64,000 nt of DNA from Micrasema longulum (lineage: Eukaryota; Arthropoda; Insecta; Trichoptera; Brachycentridae). Numbering within the stretch: position 1 is the stretch's first letter; each line of letters opens with the position of its first letter. The stretch spans positions 62,001 to 126,000 of the forward strand of contig JAGVSM010001133.1 in the NCBI GenBank assembly GCA_022494885.1, written 5' to 3'. Below, one piece after another: positions 33,539 through 44,269 of this stretch. Made by a program: the position numbers and the translations under genes. The notes below the pieces were generated by a model. The model saw nothing but the letters and a program-made list of their open reading frames with translations, made no database searches and was not told the DNA's origin.

Positions 33539-34294
33539 GAGTTGTCAATAACTTACTATTAGAACATGGGAATCAAGTTAGGGTAGATTGGGATTCGAAC
33601 CACGGATCTTTAAGCCGTGAGTCCGATACACTAGCCACGGGACCAAAACCCGATTTGAGGTAAACAATTCTTCAATTCAATTAATTTATTTTAAATAATA
33701 CATACATTACAAACTAAAATTTAATTCGCACGTATTATTTTATTTTATTTATTTATTCATATTTTTCACTTACAAACTATAATTTATATTAAAAATAATG
33801 TTTTCTTCCCTGGGCTTACCCGTGCCGAGAACACTTTACAATATACTTTTTTGAAATGTTTTTACATTAGAGAATAAACAAAGAAGACTAACTTAATAAA
33901 CAGAGATAATTAACAAAATATTTACAGTTTAAAAAACAAGGTATTATGTACATCTATGTTATTTATATTACAAAACGCACAATGAAAATAACAAAAACCT
34001 AACATAAGCTATACACTTGTGGAGCGGTTGATTCAATATTGATTTAGGCCAATGAGACAATCCATTTTACTTCTACCTAGCTCCACTATCCATTTTTTTA
34101 AAGCCTTTTTAAACATTTTCTCGTTACTAATTGTTTGAATAGATAGTAGAAGTAGGTTATAGATTTTAATTAAATAATACTCAAAATCCCTTTGTCCGAT
34201 CAAAATAGTAGGAGAATCTTGCTCTGGAAAACCCCTTCGGATGCATGGAACAGATCAACATCCAGCGCGATGTTGTTCAGCCTAGCGGTAGCCC
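33539..34294 (-). mobile_element. SINE S1 plus LINE 3' end, second copy of a direct duplication
   Basis: Nearly the same composite as 31925-32716, sharing the start GAGTTGTCAATAACTTACTA and the end CATCCAGCGCGATGTTGTTC. It lacks about 30 bp present at 32588-32620 in copy 1. The LINE hairpin here is at 33806-33843, with changes on both strands of the stem that largely keep pairing. Confidence 0.75.
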
Positions 34295-34452
34295 TTCTGT
34301 AAAATGCTGCAGAACGCCCAGTTACGTCCTACTGGTGATACTACTGGCTAATCTAAATTATTAGCGTCTACGTCGCGAACCCTGGCTAGTGGGATCTTAA
34401 TTATAAAGGTGTGATCACAAAGCAGATGTTAACCCCACAGAAAAATCTATCT

Positions 34453-34668
34453 CAGTGCCTCGATTATGAACGCTATCTTCATCCGTCTATATCGAGACGA
34501 TATACTTAACTTCTGTACTATCTGTATCTTCCGTTGGCTTGTTTCGATCATATGATGTCGATATGACAAATAAGTAGAGCATACCGAGGTAAGATACAGA
34601 TAGTACAGAAGTTAAGTATACTGTCTCGATATATACAGATGAAGATAGCGTTCATAATTGAGGCACTG
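34453..34668. mobile_element. Long-arm palindromic MITE
   Basis: CAGTGCCTCGATTATGAACG at the left and the complement of CGTTCATAATTGAGGCACTG at the right begin arms of about 83 bp that match almost completely, including CTTAACTTCTGTACTATCTG. The loop is about 50 bp. No clear target duplication. CAGTG ends are compatible with hAT or Tc1 groups. Confidence 0.75.
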
Positions 34669-35280
34669 GGTAACCATGTTTAACCTGGGTACGATGTTCT
34701 CTTTTTGATGTCGGGAAAACTCACTGATCTCGTGACGTCACGTGCGGTGTGATTTCAAAATTACAAAACTTAAGAAAAATCGTAGTGATGATAATACGAT
34801 ACATAAAAATAAAATAATATTAATTGGCTAACAAATAAAATTATATAAAAAAAACCACTAACTTCCTATTTGTAATTTTAAAATTTCTAAAGACTTATTC
34901 TTAGCATTTCATGACAAAAGAAAAATATCACATAAGGGTTCTTTGAATACCGATAAAAATATGTAAAACGGATTTCAAAAAATTAATTGTATTTCCGAAA
35001 TGAATATGGATATTGCGAAAAACCGTTTTTATTCTTAAATTTCAAAATGAAATTTTTAAAAACACGCCTCCACAAAAATACGTCAAGTTTGGCCTTGACA
35101 ATCGTGACGTCAATAATCGTAAATTATACGACGGCCTATTCAAACGGTAAACATTTAACCGAATTGCGACGTATTAGGTAGCCAATGCAATGAAGCGTTT
35201 TCGCGAGAATTTAAAATTATAAATTAAAAAATATTGTTTGTGCTACTAACGAGGGGAAACGTATATTAAAATAATATATA
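34669..35280. other. Unassigned AT-rich DNA
   Basis: No gene recognised; the 64-residue frame at 34987-35181 has no motif. Confidence 0.5.
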
Positions 35281-35627
35281 CAGGGTGTTCATTAAACCCT
35301 GTCACATCCGAAACCACAATGATCAGTACGAGCAAGAAGACATATTGGCACATAAAAATATTATTTTCGAACGAATAAAATTCTAAAAAATATATATAAA
35401 AAAAGCAAATGGTTGCTTACTTCTGCAGGGAAGAAACGAGGAGGGTGGAGGGGGGAGTCTGATACGGCGCCGCGCTACCCTCGCTTCTCCCCTGCAGAAG
35501 TAAGCAACCATTTGTTTTTTTTTTTTTTTTTCTTTGTTCTAAATATTTTTTTAAATACGCTAATATGTCTTCTTACCTTTACTGATCATCGTGGTTTCGG
35601 ATGTGACAGCGTTTAAAGAACACCCTG
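35281..35627. mobile_element. Fold-back MITE, family M1, copy 2
   Basis: CAGGGTGTTCATTAAACCCTG to the complementary end at 35627, with TA on both sides. The palindromic interior has AAATGGTTGCTTACTTCTGC on one arm and its complement on the other, around a G/C-rich core. Confidence 0.85.
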
Positions 35628-35632
35628 TATAA

Positions 35633-36110
35633 GCCAACTCTGATGTATGGGAGCGAAGTATAGAATTGGAAAAATAATGATGAAAGTAGGTTGAATGTTG
35701 TCGAAATGCGATCTCTCACGCAAATGTGTGGTAAAACGATGTAGGACAGGTGCACAAATGTCGAGATCCGTAAACTGCGTAAGGCTGGTACATGAACAAT
35801 CGACATAATCAAGAAAGGGGTGCTGTGTTGGTTTGGACATGAAGAGCGAATGGACAGCGAAAGAATGGCTAAAAGGATCTTCGATGCGAACGCTGATGGA
35901 TGCAGAAAACGAGGAAGACCGAGAAGGACATGGCATGATCAAGTCTATCAAATACTTGAAGATGGACATGTCAAGAGTAGGAATAATCGGCATGCGTGCA
36001 TGAGAAGATGTATGAATGTAGAGGGAGCGATGTTTGTATGCAAAGACATAGTGATATGGCGTTCTATCCTCTCCTCCTATCCTTACGGAGAAACGGCGTA
36101 ATTGTTTGTT
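35633..36110 (+). pseudogene. RTE-type LINE C-terminal relic, second copy
   Basis: Plus frames: PTLMYGSEV, RLNVVEMRSLTQMCGKTM, DRCTNVEIRKLRKAG, then KGVLCWFGHEERMDSERMAK, RIFDANADGCRKRGRPRRTW, HDQVYQILEDGHVKSRNNRH and SILSSYPYGETA. It covers more of the conserved YGSE...RM...RW.GH...GRPRRTW block than the copy at 22725 and ends with TTGTTTGTTGTTG. Stops and a frame change inactivate it. It begins six bases after MITE copy 2. Confidence 0.8.
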
Positions 36111-36779
36111 GTTGTTATATATAAGTACACGTATTTTTTTTTTACAGCAGTTTTATTCCAAAGACCCTTATTTCATTCATAACATTTTTTTCTATGGCTT
36201 ATTTCCCTTTGAGAATGCAGACGCTATTGCTATAACAAATTAATAGTGAATTCACAATTTCAATGCTAATTATTTCATCACTAATCGAGATTCAAAGAAG
36301 GGTGGCCGTGACTTGACAATTTCAGATAATGACGCCATCTTTGTGTTGCGTGCTTAACAAAATGGTTCGGTCGGTAAAATAGCAATCTGTTATACCTAAC
36401 GATCCTTTTAACGTAGTTTTTCCTGTATTCGGGTGTAGTAAAAAATTCAATTCTTTGGTTGGAATAGAATCAGAATCCTTATCGAGTGTTTTTTTCTCAA
36501 TAGCTACAGGTAAACATCCTGAAAATCAAGATTAATACGTCTCATAGTGTAGCGGTTGGCACATGTGCCTACGTTCTGCTAGCAGTATTCCTAAAAGTGG
36601 GCCAAAACGCCTTCTTGTGGGCGCTGAAGGCCTTCAGGGGGGCGGCAGAAGGCCCAGAGAAAATTGAGGGGCATTGAGGCTGTCTAGATGGGCGATGGAT
36701 GATGAATTAAAAGGCTTTCAAAATGCTTTGTTCAAACTCTTTGGGGAGCACTACAAAAGTTTTAATTCTCAAGCTCATT
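36111..36779. other. Spacer with SINE head and G-rich patch
   Basis: At 36533-36580 an A-box-like TAGTGTAGCGGTTGGCACA fits the head of SINE family S2; no B box follows. At about 36600-36660 there is a G-rich segment (GGGCGCTGAAGGCCTTCAGG, GGGGCGGCAGAAGGCC). No gene. Confidence 0.5.
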
Positions 36780-37085
36780 TTCAGCTCTTTAACTTCACAA
36801 ACATCAACAGATGAAAGAATTGAAGGAATTTCAAGAGAGATTGAATTGAAGGTTCAAATATAGGCAGAATGGTGAATGTTACACAGTGTGTAAAGTGGCC
36901 ACTTAAACCAGCCATTTACTGGTCATAAGCCCTGGAGATGCCTAGACTTCCATATTACCTTTTCTTAAATGTTCTTCATCTCTGTTGTAATATGTTAATA
37001 TAAACAGCTCCCCGGGGAGTTGAATCCAGTCCTTGTCTACGAAAATTTGGAAAAACTCAAAATATGGTTAATAAATAAACAGTTG
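36780..37085 (-). repeat. Dispersed repeat family F, minus copy
   Basis: TTTCAGCTCTTTAACTTCAC through AAGTGGCCACTTAAACCAGC, GCCTAGACTTCCATATTACC and CAGCTCCCCGGGGAGTTGAA to AACTCAAAATATGG. One unit only. Confidence 0.8.
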
Positions 37086-37094
37086 GTGTCTAGA

Positions 37095-37200
37095 GGGATT
37101 TGAATGTTAGTGTAAGTGGTGTCATGGCGAAACCGACTGACATAGAAAAGTTGGTGAGTGGTCGTATAGATATTAACTAACTTTTTTTGAAAGGTTATTT
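37095..37200 (+). repeat. Hammerhead-like repeat, truncated
   Basis: CGAAACCGACTGACATAGAA followed by AAGTTGGTGAGTGGTCG matches the 3' half of the element at 18000-18030 (complement CGAAACCGGAAGACATAGAA). The GAAA box and a 7-bp helix (ACCGACT with AGTTGGT) are present; the CTGANGA box is missing. Confidence 0.45.
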
Positions 37201-37931
37201 GATTAATTTAAAATACTGACATAGTTTAAAACAATTTAGAAACATTTCCCATAAAAATCCAATTGAATTTGATACTAAAAATAGGGTTTGCCGTATTTAA
37301 TTTTCAAGATAAAAACTTTAAAAGGTTTCCCTCGGACCGTCATGAAAAGGATGTACTCGTATTCAGTCGTTAGAATAATTCCGTCGAGGAAAAGTTTCTT
37401 AGTAAAAGACATTCTTTCGAAATCATTTTCTCAATCTATTTTTACCTTTATGATATTATTATATGGACCCTAAGGCCGGGCTGTTTAATCATAAAAGTAA
37501 TCGCAAAAATTCGGAAGATCAGTGTTTAAAAAAAATATATTTTATTAATAGTATTCCGGCCAAAATTTTAAAAAATATATTTATCGTATATATATCCTCG
37601 CTACATTTTCTGAAAGTTTTGTAATTTTTTAATTACGCCGCAAGTTACGTCTCTAATTTTTTTCGGTGAATTGTCCTTATTTGTGAGTTGGCTTCCCGGA
37701 ATCCAGAAATATATCTCAACACTATGTTTGGTTAATTTAGAAGAGCCTGTGACGTCATTCAAAGTAATATCTTTTTTTATACGTTTTAGAGATACTTCGC
37801 CGTACAATTAAGAGCACTAATTTTTTTTATCTATTTCCTATGGCACTGAATCTTTTTTATATTAAAAACGGAACACTATTTCGAAAATTTGATGTTACTT
37901 TTGATTTTTAGCTATTTGTTTTTATTTTATA
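37201..37931. other. Unassigned AT-rich DNA
   Basis: No gene; two open frames of about 60-70 residues without motif. Confidence 0.5.
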
Positions 37932-38605
37932 CTAGCGGACTCGACATACGTTGTCCTGCCCGAACGTTGGCTTGCCTTGGAAAATACTTTTTATTGATAA
38001 GTAGGTACCTAGGTACTTGTTTGTGATTCAGTTCTAAAACTAAAAATTGTAAATATTGCATTCAAGTAAGTACTTGTTTATGGTTGAATTTCAAAACATA
38101 AAATAAATATTTTTTTCAAATATGGCATCCTTTTTGCAAACGTCAAACTCCGATCTTCTCACCAACAGAGCGGTGTACTTATGTAGGAATACGATTTTTA
38201 AAAATGTATTGAAATGAATATTATTTTAGTTTTCAAAAAAATCCAGCAAAAAGAAATAAATGGACAGAAATTATAAGGAATTTAAGGAAAAAATCTTACT
38301 GAGATCCACAAAAAACAAATGCTGTTTGTAAAAAATTCAAAAACAAACTTTTTTTATACATAAAAAAACAACATATTTACATTTTTTTAAATAAATTCTC
38401 CTTGAATGCAACCCTGGTAGACCGATGAGTAAATTGTTTATGCTCCTTACTTAATTTTAACATATTAGATTGAAGATTTTAATATCAACGAACATGCACA
38501 GCGCAAAGATCTATATTTCTCTAAAAACCGCACGTAAATCGGTTAAGCCGTTTAGAAGGAGTTCAGTGACATCACACGTACAGAGCAATTATATATATAA
38601 AAATA
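37932..38605 (-). mobile_element. Non-autonomous Helitron
   Basis: In minus orientation the 3' end is CTAG (37932-37935), preceded by a short hairpin around GGGCAGGACAACGTATGTCG, the classic Helitron terminus. The 5' side has GTCACTGAACTCCTTCTAAA, ACGGCTTAACCGATTTACG and a TATATATAA-rich start. The copy at 51086-51755 matches over most of its length in opposite orientation. No Rep/helicase is encoded. Confidence 0.8.
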
Positions 38606-38789
38606 TGTTTGGATCCCTGTATTTTATAGAATATATTGAAATAGGATTTTCGATCACTGATTTTGGTTAATGAGTCCAATCACCACTGTTGCAAAGTCTA
38701 AGAACTAGTTATTATCAAATATTTAATAACTTTGAATAAAATGTTTGACTACAGATTAATGCTTTAAATATTAATAGTATTACGTGTTA

Positions 38790-38860
38790 GTTTATTTTTC
38801 ATTCTTGACAAAGGAACGGTCGTGTTGCGAAACCGGTGGCATATTAAATTTATTTTGTTA
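38790..38860 (+). repeat. Hammerhead-like repeat, decayed
   Basis: CTTGACAAAGGAACGGTCGT followed by GTTGCGAAACCGGTGGC keeps the GAAA box. The first box (TTGACAA) and stem II are imperfect. Confidence 0.35.
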
Positions 38861-39228
38861 TTTTACACAAACTAAACACTAATTTATATTATTTTTAATA
38901 TTCTTCGTCCTATCTTTTAGGGGTTCTTCCAACACTAGCCTTTGAAGTAAATTGTTTAATATATTTTCGGGTTCCTCCGAATAAAAAATATATCTCACCA
39001 TCTTTAATTAAGCGTTTTGAGAATCCCTTAAGGGAGCAATTTCATTTTCCTCCCCCAAATGTCAACATCTACCCCTTTTCTCGTCTTACGTCTTATTGTA
39101 TAATTTTTAAGGTTTGAAGAATTCGTGTATTATAAAAACGTTAAGGATTCGAAAGCGCTTAATATTTTAATCGTACGGAACAATATATTTTAAGCTTAAC
39201 TTAAATATTTATAGATATAACAACAACT

Positions 39229-39310
39229 CATGGTCTCCTTGAGGTTTAATTAACGGTAAACAGTTTGCCTATCATGCAACAGGTCTCGAGTTCGAGTATC
39301 GACAACATTA
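39229..39310 (+). mobile_element. SINE S2 head fragment
   Basis: ATGGTCTCCTTGAGGTTTAA (A-box region) and AGGTCTCGAGTTCGAGTATC (B-box region) match the tRNA-like head at 47281-47355 (complement). The body is missing. Confidence 0.5.
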
Positions 39311-39419
39311 AATTAAAATCGTCATCATTTTATTTTAACATGTTAATTTATTATGTATACGGGGCCTAAGCCTGACCTTTCTCTTGACGCTCAAATAAGT
39401 AAAACTATATTTATTTTAC

Positions 39420-40190
39420 TTATTTAAAAATTTATTGCTAAAAAAAAAACTTAATAACAGGGAATCCATATAAAACCAATTAATGTAAAATGAAAACGGA
39501 GTGTTCTCTGTTTATGATAGTCTCCATCTAACATGGCACAGCCTGTTCTAAGATGGAGATTTTCTATCTTTAGAGCATAAGTAGTCCTATACTAATAAAA
39601 CAATAACATAAAAAAGAAAAACTAAAACTCATTAATTATAAATGCCTAGCTAATCAAATGTAAGAAATTAAAAATCGTTATTATACAAATATAAAGTATA
39701 TATATGCGCCAAGAATACATGTTTCTTAAACATAAATAAAATATAATAAAACAAATTTAAATCAATGAAATACATAAAAATATAAATAATATGTGTACCA
39801 ATTATATAAAGTACTACATTTTTTGATTTACATATATTTTTCAAAAAAATCTCTCACTACACTATTTATATGTGCAGTTATTTTTATTTTAAATTTTATT
39901 TTACATTTTGAGTCTTTTATATTTGGCAATAAATCATTAAATATTTTTGGAGCAATTACATTGTATTGCTTTTTGCGAAAGGCGGTTGATACAAATGGGA
40001 CAATACAGTTAATTGTGTTGCTGAACGAGTGTTTATATTTTGTTGGGTTCTTTTGACCTTACTTAATTTATCATAAAATTTAAGTAGTAGGCACCTCACA
40101 AACAATTGTCTTACGTCCAATATCTTTTACTCAGCGAATAGATCTTCTGTTGAATACCTCAAGGGTTTTTTGAGAATGATCATTATGAAT
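39420..40190 (-). mobile_element. LINE 3' end, partner of 53790-54545
   Basis: In minus orientation: EVLNRRSIR-like and DIGRKTIVCE-like decayed text, then INCIVPFVSTAFRKKQYNVI-like and APKIFNDLLPNIKDSKCKMK-like sequence. The long AT-rich 3' UTR ends with a hairpin at 39521-39559. The match to 53790-54545 is close over about 750 bp. It breaks at about 40190, where another LINE begins. Confidence 0.75.
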
Positions 40191-40226
40191 ATGTTCATAA
40201 TGATTCGTTCATGCATTCCAGCTCAG

Positions 40227-40775
40227 ACAGATTAAATGGATACCCAAAAATTTGCCAGTTGATTCCGCCCGTTACGTAGCGTCTAGAATCGACTATTGTA
40301 ATGGTATCTACGCAGTTCTACCAGTGAATAAAATGACTCGCCTTCAGTCTGTATTGAATGCCGCAGCGAGACTTATTTTTGGGATCTCCAAGTTCAGTCA
40401 TATCACTCCACTACTTCGGGAATTACACTGGTTATATTTTCCACAGAGGGTGGAATACAAACTCTGTTGGCTTATGTATAAGTCACTGCACAACTCTGCT
40501 CCAGATTATCTAAGGGAACTCTGCATCCCTGATGAACTAGCTGACAGGCGTCTTACGCTTAGACCAGCTACATCTACGCCGAAAGGAAAAGTAATTACAC
40601 ATCTACGCAAACAGCGCACTAAATTCGGCGAACGCGCATTTGCGGTCGCAGGCCCTACGGCATGGAATGCTCTCCCAGCAGAGGTGCGAAACTGTGAGAG
40701 TAAAGTGATGTTTCGGAAGAAACTTAAAACCCACTTGTTCTCTAAATCATTTGAATAAATCCTTAGCATGTGGTG
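40227..40775 (+). pseudogene. CR1/L2-like LINE C-terminal fragment, open frame preserved
   Basis: A single open frame of 168 residues (40252-40758) reads SRIDYCNGIYAVLP, RLQSVLNAAARLIFGISKFS, HITPLLRELHWLYFPQRVEY, KLCWLMYKSLHNSAPDYLRE and GERAFAVAGPTAWNALPAEV, then a stop. This DYCN...AAARL...HITP.L.ELHWL...R..YKL...YK.LH...P.YL order is the hallmark of CR1/L2/Kiri-like elements. No stop lies inside the fragment and its GC is above its surroundings, so it is a young insertion. The polymerase core is missing. Confidence 0.85.
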
Positions 40776-40812
40776 ACAAAGTACATTGTTTTTCTTAAAC
40801 TACAAATTTAAA

Positions 40813-41590
40813 AGATTTATCAACAATATTTTGAGTTTGTCCAAATTTTTGTAGACAAGAACTAGATTCAACTCCCTGGGGAGCTGTTTATATTAACATA
40901 TTACTACAGAGTTGAAGAACATTTAAGAGAAGGTAATATAGAAGTCTAGGCAAATACAGAGCTTATGACCTGTCAATGACTGGTTTAAGTGGCCACTTTA
41001 CACACTGTGTAACATTCACCATTCTGCCCATATTTCTTATTTATTTATTTTTTTTGCACCACAACAGGCCAGGAGGCCCAATTACAGTGGTGAATTAAAT
41101 CACAGAACACCCAGGCTTGAGAAAAATCACATTTAATTTTTGTGTTCTCACCGGGAATCGAACCCGGAACCTTCCGTGTGTGAGTCAAGCGTCTTGACCA
41201 CTGCACCACGGAGGCCGCCAAACATTTGAACATCTATATTCCTTCAATTCTTTCATCTGTTGATGTTTGTGAAGTTAAAGAGCTGAAACCTTTTATCACG
41301 TGGGTGAGATTCATCCGGCTGAACCAAATCACCTACTAGGCAACGCCTGAAAACAATTTTCCAATTTTGATACTTCTTCTTTTACCAGGTAGTTAATTCA
41401 ACAATGTTTGAGTATGTCCAAATGCTTGCAGACTGGCTGGATTTCCTCCCTAGAGAGTTATTCATATTTACATTTATTTCAACAGAGAGGGAAAACATTT
41501 TTGAGAAGGGGATATGGAAGTCTAGACATTTACAGGGCTTATGACCTGTCATTGGCTGGATTAAGTGGTTGTTTAACTTTTGAATGTGGT
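40813..41590 (+). repeat. Dispersed repeat family F, two tandem units with nested SINE
   Basis: The first unit starts at TTTATCAACAATATTTTGAG (40816). The second start, TTCAACAATGTTTGAG, is at about 41396. Removing the SINE at 41036-41223 gives a unit of about 390 bp. The second unit is cut off near 41590. Confidence 0.8.
41036..41223 (-). mobile_element. tRNA-derived SINE, family S3, complete
   Basis: In minus orientation: GGCGGCCTCCGTGGTGCAGT (A box TGGTGCAGTGG), GTCAAGACGCTTGACTCAC, B box GGTTCGATTCCC, then AAATGTGATTTTTCTC and GGGCCTCCTGGCCTGTTG, ending in an AAATAAATAAATAAG tail. It splits a family F unit at CATATTT/ATTTGAAC, giving a short ATTT target duplication. Pol III transcription from the internal boxes is expected. 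The 62-residue minus frame across it is meaningless. Confidence 0.85.
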
Positions 41591-42360
41591 GCCTGCTATT
41601 TCAAGCCGCACTCCCAGTTATTTTAAAAGGTTCCATTTTCTGTAATATTTACTCTCAGGTATTTGAAAATCTCGACCCTTTCGATGGTTTGGTTTAAATT
41701 CTAGTGGAGGGTTAATGAAATATTTAACTCCTAAGTAAACATGGTGTATAATATAATATATTGTAATTTTGTTATATCCCAGTGAGTGATGTTATTCGTA
41801 AAATTAATTCGCTCGAATTCTACCCGAGTTTTGATCCCAATTCAAAGTTCTAGATTTATTAACGTAATAAGTGTGTAATTATTTGGGACAATGGAGCGCT
41901 TTCGATTTCCTAAGAGGAAAATTATTATGTTAGTTTCTCCCATTACTGGGAAACTAGAGCGCCTGCCATCTGTTGAATTTTCGACGAAGCTCGGGGCCTG
42001 CGCATGCGCCGTGAGCTCACGTCAAATTATTGGGGACTAAATATTATTGTATATTCGTGTTTTTAGGTCGATGAATTAAATCAGAAATTAATTCAATCAT
42101 TAATTTATCAACTTAAACGGAATTTAACTAAGTTAACGCTTTAAATCTGGGTGTTCAAATATTCACGAAATTTAACATTTATTTTATTTACGCTCGTTGC
42201 TACTGAAATTCAAAAGCGGCGGGTTTATTTTTTTATTACTGGTAACCTGGTGTGTCTCTATCTTTTCTGCTTCTATTAGTAGTCTGTAATACATCGAAAC
42301 GTTCGTTTTTATCAAAATAATAATTATTGCCGTCGGAAACAGCCGAAAGCCGTGAATTTG
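41591..42360. other. Unassigned DNA
   Basis: A GC-richer piece lies near 41960-42030 (CGGGGCCTGCGCATGCGCCG). No frame or splice pair fits a gene. It could be the 5' flank of the R1-like LINE. Confidence 0.4.
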
Positions 42361-43430
42361 GGAAAGATGGCTTTCCACAAAGTTGCACGCTTGGCCAGAG
42401 CCAGCTGGGGATTGTCTTTTGAACCTTCCAACGGTCTATTATAAATCCATTTTCCTAGGCATCGTATGCTATGCAGCTGGCTGTTGGGCTGACCGATGTG
42501 AGTTGCAATATTTCAGGCGAATTATTTTAAGCGGAAAAAGGCAACCTCTTCTGACTCTTTCTAGAGCATGTAGGACATGCTCGAAGGATGCACTCCCGGT
42601 TCTAACGGGCTTGTTTCCTTTGGATCTGGAGGTTCAGCGACGATCTTCAAATTTCCACCTAAAAAGAAGGCGTTCCTCTTTTATTGGTGGCGTCCGTCTA
42701 CTCCCAACTGAAGGAATGTCTCATTCGAATATAAAAAATGACTTTAAATGCTCTTCTTAATGCTTGGCAATCGCGATGGGAATCTTCCCCTTCGGGGAGG
42801 GTTACCTTTCTTTTTTTCCCTTCAATCTGTAAGCGCTTAGAATCTTCTTGGGTTATCCCCGATCTCTGGACTACGAAGTTTTTATCAGGTCATGGTAAAT
42901 TTAATCAAAAAATATTTGTTTTTAATATTGTTGACTCTCCTTCGTGCTGCTGCGGATATCCTAACCAATCTTCTGAACACATCCTGTGGTCTTGTCCCTT
43001 TCTTCTTCTCTATGATTACCGAATGGAGCTTCTCGCTACTATCCGTGGCCCTGTTATAGGTCCTGTCGGGTATACAGATCTGGTGGCTTCCAAAAAGAAT
43101 TTCAAGGCTTTTAAAAAGTTTTGTAATCATTTCGGCGAATTGATCATGTCTAATCAATTAAATGCCAGTCAGTGAAGAATTCACTCCCTCTCTTCTCAAT
43201 CCAATGAAGTACATATTTTGTGCTTCTGGATTACTTTTTTTCAGCACAAATATGCTAGGGCTACCAGATTTCAGAGAGCTCCTTCGGGCAGCTTTTCTCG
43301 TTTGACAATGAGCAAATTTTCCGTGTATGTGAGCACCGCCAAGGAGACTTATGTCCTCAGATGCGGTGTGCGGTATGTGGTGGCCAAGCTGCCGTCGGAA
43401 ACATAAATCACATCACATAAAATAAAAAAA
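42361..43430 (+). pseudogene. R1-like LINE ORF2 C-terminal relic
   Basis: Frames in order: KVARLARASWGLSFEP; then VYYKSIFLGIVCYAAGCWAD, LSRACRTCSKDALPVLTGLF and PLDLEV (frame of 42383-42757). Then comes LNALLNAWQSRWESSPSGRV (frame of 42738-43175), TFLFFPSICKRLESSWVIPD, FLSGHGKFNQKIFVF and CCCGYPNQSSEHILWSCPF, with a stop at 43173-43175. The FLSGHGxF plus CxC...H...C knuckle is typical of R1-clade proteins. Two frameshifts break it. A 3' UTR ends in an A-rich tail near 43415-43430. Confidence 0.85.
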
Positions 43431-43435
43431 TTAGT

Positions 43436-43765
43436 ATGCTATTCTGAATCGACTCCATGAACTCTGCAATAACTATTCCGACGCTGCTTATATTTTAGAA
43501 ATAAAGTATAGTTTCAATAAATCAACTCTATTTAATCATTTTAAAGATAATGAACGGTAATTTACATTTATTATATAATAGTGCTTTCTATATTTACTTT
43601 TGTATGGTACTATTTTACTGTGTACCATATTTACGTGTACACTTCATTTTAAAATTATTTTTATTGTTATTATTATTTTTACTTTTTTTAGATATAAAAG
43701 AATTTTATTGCACTTTGTATTTAATATATTTATATTTTGTACCTCTTAAAAAATAAAAAATAAAA
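43436..43765 (+). mobile_element. LINE 3' end
   Basis: Starts with the plus-strand match (ATGCTATTCTGAATCGACT..., reading ILNRL-like and NNYxD-like) to the C-terminal motif at 7800-7880 (complement). Then an AT-rich untranslated part and an AAAAAATAAAAAATAAAAT tail near 43746-43764. Confidence 0.55.
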
Positions 43766-44269
43766 TTCTTTATAATTTTTTTTAATTTTTTTTATAATCT
43801 TTATTTTTTAAATTTATAATCACGTTATTTATATAAAACTGATGTGTTATAGTATTTATTGAGGTTTTTTTAAAATTGTTTACATTATATTGAATTGTCA
43901 ATATTTGAATTTGGAAAGGTATTCAGAATTAAACACTTTTATTGCATTTAATTCTACTTTTATTTATTTTTTTAATAAATGTCACCCGTTTTGTCTTGTT
44001 AGGTTAGGTTAGGTTGAGTCTTTTTCACAAAGTGGTGTACAAAACATAAAAAAAATATAATAATCTTTTTTTTTTTGTACACCATTTATATTGTTTTGGT
44101 ATTTTTTACAACCAATTTAGTGTAAATTTTCCGCAAACCTTTTTTCCTTTTAAAACCTTTTAAAATTTCCATTGCAAATAAACGTAAAAATGGCATTTTT
44201 CAATAAAAAAATATAAAAGCGCCTTCTATGAATAATTTGTTTTATAATATATTCGTTTAGAATCACCTT
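43766..44269. other. AT-rich spacer with short TTAGG run and small palindrome
   Basis: TTAGGTTAGGTTAGGTTGAG at 43999-44018 is three copies of the arthropod telomeric unit. Next to it GTGGTGTACAAAA and TTTTGTACACCAT (44030-44092) form an inverted pair around a T-rich loop. No gene. Confidence 0.6.

Noticed and set aside
41045..41233. Minus frame reading HTRKVPGSIPGENTK
   Set aside because: It is the tRNA-like head of a SINE read as protein.
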